From Streptomyces violaceus (GTDB taxonomy: Bacteria; Actinomycetota; Actinomycetes; Streptomycetales; Streptomycetaceae), in NCBI GenBank assembly GCA_000715635.1, contig KL569127.1, positions 34,428-44,028 on the forward strand: a DNA stretch of 9,601 nt. Direction: 5' to 3'. The notes under the pieces are model-generated. The model saw nothing but the letters and a program-made list of their open reading frames with translations. It was not told the DNA's origin and did not search any database. A program made the translations under genes and the position numbers. Below, piece by piece: positions 6,872 through 9,601 of the stretch. Every line of letters starts with the position of its first letter. Position 1 is the stretch's first letter.

Positions 6872-7164
6872 GAGCACGGAGGGCAGCCGACGGCACATCG
6901 CGCCGAAACCGGCGTCTGCCAGCGGGTTCTTCCCGAACTCGCCCTCGAAGCTGATGGTGGCCGGCGGTGGAGGGGGCGGCGTCTTCGCGTTTTCGGTCGA
7001 GGTGTCAGTCACAGTCACCTGCATCCTTCCTCAGGGTCGATGCCGCGCCTGGGTGGCTCGGCGGTGCCCGGCTTAACGACCCGGCGCGGGAATCGAACGC
7101 GATCGCTTCCGGACGCGTGCGGCCCCAGACACAGCAAGGGCTCGGACAGGTGAACGCCGCGTTG

Positions 7165-7184
7165 AGGCCGCCGTCGGGCGGCTT
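7165..7184. terminator. Strong GC hairpin, candidate terminator
   Basis: GCCGCC (7167-7172) and GGCGGC (7177-7182) pair around the tetraloop GTCG; the stem extends to 8 bp with one G-U and one A-U pair. It is 90 bases beyond the TauE stop on the - strand. It could end that transcript, or transcription from the + strand. No T-run on either side. Confidence 0.4.
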
Positions 7185-7240
7185 GGGTTGTCCGAAACAC
7201 CGGTGCCTGAAACTCGAGTGACGGTTGAGGTTCCAGAATT

Positions 7241-7259
7241 CCCGCCGCGTATCTGCGGG
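7241..7259 (-). terminator. Candidate terminator just after the TauE gene
   Basis: CCCGC (7241-7245) and GCGGG (7255-7259) form a 5-bp stem with a 9-base loop, 14 bases past the TauE stop on the - strand, followed on that strand by AATTCT. The stem is short, so the call is weak. Confidence 0.3.
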
Positions 7260-7273
7260 CTTCATGGCGCGGA

Positions 7274-8101
7274 TCAGCGAAGCGTGTTGACCGCGTACAG
7301 GGCGCCGAGCGCCGTCGCCAAGGTGCCGAGGACGAGGCGGAGGAGGGGCTCGGGCAGGCGCGGTTGGAGGCGGGCTCCGAGGTAGCCGCCGAGGAGACCC
7401 CCGAGGCCGCAGGACAGGCCGAGGAACCAGTCGGGGGCGATGCTGCCGCTGTGGGCCAGGGACAGCAGGGCGTAGGTGGCGGCGCCGATCACCGAGGTGG
7501 CGAAGGTGGAGGCGAGCGCGGCCGGGGCGACCTTGGAGACGGGGACACCGCGCCCGACGAGGATGGGGCCGAGGATCGAGCCGCCGCCGATGCCGTAGAT
7601 GCCGCCCACCACGCCGACCGTGAGGGCCAGGCTGGTGACCGTCCGGGGCGCCGGCTCGGGGCGCCGGGTCTCCGGGGGTGCTGGGCGCAGGGTCCGGGCG
7701 ATGAGCCAGATGCCGAGCGGCAGCATCAGTGCGGCGACCAGGAGACGAAAGACACCCGGGCCCGGAAGGGCGAACACGCGGATGACCGCTCCGAGGACGA
7801 CACCGGGCAGGGTGCCCAGGACCAAGCGGCGGACGAGTGGTCCCGCCAGGGCGCCGTCGCGTCGGTAGCGCAGCAGGGCGCCGGGGCCCGCCACCACGTT
7901 GTAGAGCAGGTTCGTGGGCGTGACAGCCGGGTTGGGCACGGCGAAGACGCTGAGCTGCACCGGGAGCAGGAAGACCGCCCCGGAGACGCCGACCGGCGCG
8001 GTCACCGTGGCTATCAGCATCCCGACCGCGAGGCCGGCCGCCCCCAGTTCCCACCCCACCCGATGCCCCCGCGTCTCCGTCAGCCCGTGCCGGCCTGTCA
8101 C
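7274..8101 (-). CDS. TauE/SafE family sulfite/organosulfonate-type membrane permease
   Basis: This 275-residue polytopic membrane protein has about eight hydrophobic segments in two halves. The second half starts with the family signature GVVGGIYGIGGGSILGPILV, and the first half has the related SGAVFLLPVQLSVFAVPNPAVTPTNLLYNV; glycine-rich helices follow to the C-terminus. The family exports or imports sulfite, sulfoacetate, sulfopropionate and other small anions; the substrate here cannot be told. The GTG at 8101 is chosen because CCTTC at 8107-8111 reads GAAGG on this strand, five bases away, and because a longer frame to 8263 would run through the divergent promoter into the neighbouring gene. 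It stands alone on its strand, divergent from the ABC exporter, with hairpins downstream. A possible -10 (TACGCT, 8124-8119) lies shortly upstream. Confidence 0.85.
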   Translation of the reverse strand: MTGRHGLTETRGHRVGWELGAAGLAVGMLIATVTAPVGVSGAVFLLPVQLSVFAVPNPAVTPTNLLYNVVAGPGALLRYRRDGALAGPLVRRLVLGTLPGVVLGAVIRVFALPGPGVFRLLVAALMLPLGIWLIARTLRPAPPETRRPEPAPRTVTSLALTVGVVGGIYGIGGGSILGPILVGRGVPVSKVAPAALASTFATSVIGAATYALLSLAHSGSIAPDWFLGLSCGLGGLLGGYLGARLQPRLPEPLLRLVLGTLATALGALYAVNTLR

Positions 8102-8159
8102 GCCGGCCTTCGGGCGACAGCGTAGATCGCGACCTCTCCGCCGCCCGGTTCCAGGGTGC

Positions 8160-8188
8160 TGAAACCATCGTGAAACCGCGCTGAATGC
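8160..8188. promoter_or_regulatory. Three direct repeats on an 11-bp pitch, possible activator site
   Basis: TGAAACC at 8160-8166 and again at 8171-8177 are identical, and a related TGAATGC lies at 8182-8188; each unit starts exactly 11 bp after the previous one with 4-bp spacers. This arrangement, one unit per helical turn, is how OmpR/PhoB-type winged-helix proteins bind, including Streptomyces PhoP (11-nt units) and SARP activators (heptamers with 4-bp spacers). The unit does not closely match the usual SARP or PHO-box sequence, so no regulator can be named. The position between divergent genes would let it act on either one. Confidence 0.4.
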
Positions 8189-8192
8189 GCCC

Positions 8193-8211
8193 TGCCGCAA
8201 GCTCTGCGGCA
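8193..8211. promoter_or_regulatory. 19-bp inverted repeat touching the ABC ATPase start codon
   Basis: TGCCGCA (8193-8199) and TGCGGCA (8205-8211) are perfect 7-bp arms around AGCTC; the last base is the A of the ATG. It occupies the position where a Shine-Dalgarno site should be and none is visible. It could be an operator for a repressor of the exporter (TetR and PadR types often control DrrAB-like pumps) or an mRNA hairpin that limits translation. Confidence 0.45.
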
Positions 8212-9203
8212 TGACCACGACGACATCACACTCTCTCGCCATCGCGGCCCAGGGGCTGCGCAAGGCCTACGGGGACAAGACGGTCCTCGACGGCATCGAT
8301 CTTGCGGTGCCGTCCGGCACGGTCTTCTCTCTGCTCGGTCCGAACGGTGCCGGCAAGACCACCGCCGTCAAGATCCTCTCCACCCTCATCACCGCCGACG
8401 CCGGCGAGCTGCGGGTGGGCGGACACGACCTGGCCGCCGACCCGCAGGCCGTGCGGGCCGCGATCGGCGTCACCGGGCAGTTCTCCGCCGTCGACGGGCT
8501 GATCACCGGCGAGGAGAACATGCTCCTCATGGCCGACCTGCACCACCTGCCCAGGCAGGAGGGGCGGCGGGTGGCCGCCGAACTGCTGGAACGCTTCGAC
8601 CTCGCCGACGCCGCGAAGAAGCCCGCCTCCACCTACTCCGGCGGCATGAAGCGCCGCCTCGACCTCGCCATGACCCTGGTCGGCAGCCCGCGGATCATCT
8701 TCCTCGACGAGCCCACCACCGGCCTCGACCCCCGCTCCCGTCACAACATGTGGGGCATCATCCGCGAGCTGGTCTCCGACGGGGCGACCGTCTTCCTCAC
8801 CACCCAGTACCTGGAAGAAGCCGACGAACTCGCCGACCGCATCGCGGTACTGAACGACGGCGGGATCGCCGCCGAGGGCAGCGCCGAAGAACTCAAACGC
8901 CTCATCCCCGGCGGGCATGTGCGGCTGCGCTTCACCGACCCGGACGCCTACCGGTCGGCCGCCGTCGCGCTGCGCGAGGTCACCCGCGACGACGAGGCCC
9001 TGGCGTTGCAGATCCCGAGTGACGGCAGCCAGCGCGAGTTGCGCTCCATCCTCGACTGGCTCGACACCGCCGGCGTCGAGGCGGACGAGCTGACCGTGCA
9101 CACCCCCGACCTCGACGACGTGTTCTTCGCCCTGACCAGCACCACCACCGGCCGCACCAACGTCCCCAGCCAGCCCAGCCAGTCCAAGGAGAACGTCCGA
9201 TGA
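8211..9203 (+). CDS. ABC transporter ATP-binding protein, DrrA (daunorubicin-resistance) family
   Basis: This 330-residue cytosolic ATPase drives a drug/lipid-type exporter. It has Walker A GPNGAGKTT (43-51), the Q-loop at Q90 (VTGQFSAVDG), the ABC signature YSGGMKRRLD (142-151), Walker B IIFLDEP (162-168) with catalytic E167, and the D-loop GLD (171-173). The switch position reads LTTQYLEEAD, with Q199 where many ABC ATPases have His; this is normal in the DrrA group. The C-terminal extension ends with TPDLDDVFFALT, also typical. No ribosome site precedes the ATG; a 19-bp inverted repeat is there instead. The stop overlaps the permease start by four bases (ATGA, 9200-9203), so the two are coupled. 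DrrA-type pumps export antibiotics or other hydrophobic compounds; the cargo here is unknown and no biosynthetic gene is in view. Confidence 0.93.
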   Translation: MTTTTSHSLAIAAQGLRKAYGDKTVLDGIDLAVPSGTVFSLLGPNGAGKTTAVKILSTLITADAGELRVGGHDLAADPQAVRAAIGVTGQFSAVDGLITGEENMLLMADLHHLPRQEGRRVAAELLERFDLADAAKKPASTYSGGMKRRLDLAMTLVGSPRIIFLDEPTTGLDPRSRHNMWGIIRELVSDGATVFLTTQYLEEADELADRIAVLNDGGIAAEGSAEELKRLIPGGHVRLRFTDPDAYRSAAVALREVTRDDEALALQIPSDGSQRELRSILDWLDTAGVEADELTVHTPDLDDVFFALTSTTTGRTNVPSQPSQSKENVR

Positions 9204-9584
9204 GCTCCCTCGCCCTCGCCGTGCGCGACTCGTCCACGATGCTGCGCCGCAACCTGCTGCACGCCCGACGCTATCCGTCGATGACGCTGAACCTGCTGCT
9301 CACGCCGATCATGCTGCTCCTGCTCTTCGTCTACATCTTCGGCGACGTGATGAGCGCGGGCATCGGCGGCAGCGGCGCCGACCGCTCCGACTACATCGCC
9401 TACATCGTCCCGGGCCTGCTGATGATGACCATCGGCAGCACCGTGATCGGAGCCGCGATCGCCGTCTCCATGGACATGACCGAGGGCCTCATCGCCCGCT
9501 TCCGCACGATGGCGATCTACCGGGGCTCCCTGCTCATCGGGCACGTCGTCGGCAGCGTGCTGCAGGTGATGGCCAGCCTGGTCC
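9200..9584 (+). CDS. ABC-2 type permease, DrrB-like, N-terminal part (cut by sequence end)
   Basis: About 128 genuine residues remain of an expected 250-280. A short cytoplasmic lead (RDSSTMLRRNLLHARRYPS) precedes a first helix (LNLLLTPIMLLLLFVYIFG), an external loop (SAGIGGSGADRSDY), and further helices beginning at YIVPGLLMMTIGSTVIGAAIAV, then the EGLIARFRTMAIYRGSLLIGH element typical of ABC2 membrane subunits of the DrrB type. AAGGAGA at 9186-9192 gives a good ribosome site, and the ATG overlaps the ATPase stop. It forms the membrane channel partner of the upstream ATPase. The frame can be read to 9601, but the last residues (VSYTH) come from adapter sequence and are not part of the protein. 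Confidence 0.9.
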
Positions 9585-9601
9585 CTGTCTCTTATACACA
9601 T
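9585..9601. other. Untrimmed Nextera/Tn5 mosaic-end sequencing adapter (artefact)
   Basis: CTGTCTCTTATACACAT is identical to the first 17 bases of the reverse complement of the 19-bp Tn5 mosaic end used in Nextera libraries (AGATGTGTATAAGAGACAG). It is AT-rich and sits at the extreme end of a GC-rich window, so it is library adapter left on an assembly edge. It yields the tell-tale false peptides VSYTH on the + strand and MCIRDR on the - strand. Confidence 0.95.

Larger units (their letters stand above)
6701..7024 (-). pseudogene. Truncated gene remnant, possibly the N-terminus of an ABC exporter
   Basis: The ORF encodes 107 residues from an ATG at 7024 with GAGGAAGG directly upstream. The first ~52 codons (7024 down to 6869) look genuinely coding: by hand count 44 of 52 end in G or C. 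They contain a proline run and then ISFEGEFGKNPLADAGFGAMCRRLPSV. After about 6869 codon bias breaks down and the frame simply runs antisense through the tail of the MFS gene to 6701, so the downstream part is not a natural C-terminus. From memory of the style, FxxMxRRLPxL shortly before a first membrane helix occurs at the N-terminus of actinobacterial ABC exporters (fused membrane and ATPase domains); this assignment is tentative. An alternative is an intact small peptide of unknown function. Confidence 0.4.
7025..7273. other. Gene-poor intergenic stretch
   Basis: Together with 6828-7024 this forms about 450 bases without a convincing intact gene. Short ORFs here lack codon bias and homology-like content. 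The only structure seen is two hairpins (7165-7184 and 7241-7259) and the likely leader of the truncated ORF starting at 7024. A tRNA-like T-loop at 7090-7098 is not supported by the rest of a cloverleaf. Confidence 0.6.

Noticed and set aside
6989..6994. A second GTTTTC half-site of the GntR palindrome
   Set aside because: There is no partner GAAAAC arm at the right spacing, so it is a single 6-mer expected by chance.
6869..7024. The proline-rich peptide considered as a RiPP precursor
   Set aside because: It does not match any precursor leader I recognise, no modifying enzyme is nearby, and the loss of coding bias without a stop fits a truncated larger gene better.
7080..7160. A tRNA-like T-loop (GTTCGATTC on the - strand at 7098-7090), considered as a tRNA or attachment-site remnant
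   Set aside because: The flanking T-stem pairs at only three of five positions and no matching acceptor, D-arm or anticodon arm could be found, so it is probably chance.
6840..7221. Small + strand ORFs (6840-7076, 6967-7221)
   Set aside because: No ribosome site or codon bias supports them; the first is antisense to the better-supported truncated ORF.
7005..8168. A 387-residue - strand ORF and a 61-residue one at 7015-7200
   Set aside because: The first is an out-of-frame shadow of the TauE gene extended into the intergenic region; neither shows sensible codon bias in the non-overlapping part.
8948..9601. A 217-residue - strand ORF beginning MCIRDR
   Set aside because: Its start is made by the reverse-strand reading of the Nextera mosaic end and the rest is antisense to the DrrA/DrrB genes.
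1..9601. CRISPR arrays, insertion sequences, integrases, toxin-antitoxin or defence genes
   Set aside because: Both strands were read for repeat arrays, transposase or nuclease motifs and none were seen; repeats present are only short operator-like or hairpin elements.

Overview
The window looks like the chromosome of a Streptomyces or a close actinomycete relative. It is very GC-rich, strongly biased to G or C at third codon positions, packed with short gaps and ATGA overlaps, and uses purine-rich Shine-Dalgarno sites and GTG starts. The last 17 bases are not genomic: they match the Nextera/Tn5 mosaic-end adapter, so the true sequence stops near 9584, probably at a contig end.

Region A (1-3189, + strand) is a sugar-acid catabolism cassette. 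It holds the 3' half of an MFS carboxylate permease, a hydroxypyruvate/2-oxo-tetronate isomerase (OtnI type), an NAD-dependent D-erythronate-dehydrogenase-like SDR (DenD type), and a FadR-type GntR regulator. The expected route is uptake of a four-carbon sugar acid, oxidation to 2-oxo-tetronate and isomerisation to 3-oxo-tetronate. The kinase and decarboxylase that normally finish this route (OtnK, OtnC) are not in the window and may lie upstream. The regulator appears to be leaderless and carries a perfect AT-rich palindrome across its start codon, a likely autoregulatory operator.

Region B (3234-6827) has a family III CoA-transferase on the - strand, divergent from a luciferase-like flavin/F420 oxidoreductase and an MFS permease on the + strand. 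The 179-bp divergent promoter region contains the palindrome ACTCAATGAGT. The substrate is unknown; the set suggests uptake, redox modification and CoA activation of an organic acid.

Region C (6828-7273) is gene-poor. It holds candidate terminator hairpins and a - strand ORF whose first ~52 codons look coding but whose tail does not. I read it as a truncated gene remnant, possibly an ABC exporter N-terminus, and a possible rearrangement junction.

Region D (7274-9584) has a TauE/SafE permease (- strand) divergent from a DrrA/DrrB-type ABC exporter (+ strand; permease cut off by the end). The 109-bp gap between them holds three 7-bp repeats on an exact 11-bp pitch and a 19-bp inverted repeat touching the exporter ATG, both possible regulator sites.

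No CRISPR array, insertion sequence, rRNA or credible tRNA was seen. Most of the window is ordinary accessory metabolism and transport; the regulatory DNA at three start regions, the gene remnant and the adapter are the parts most worth a second look.
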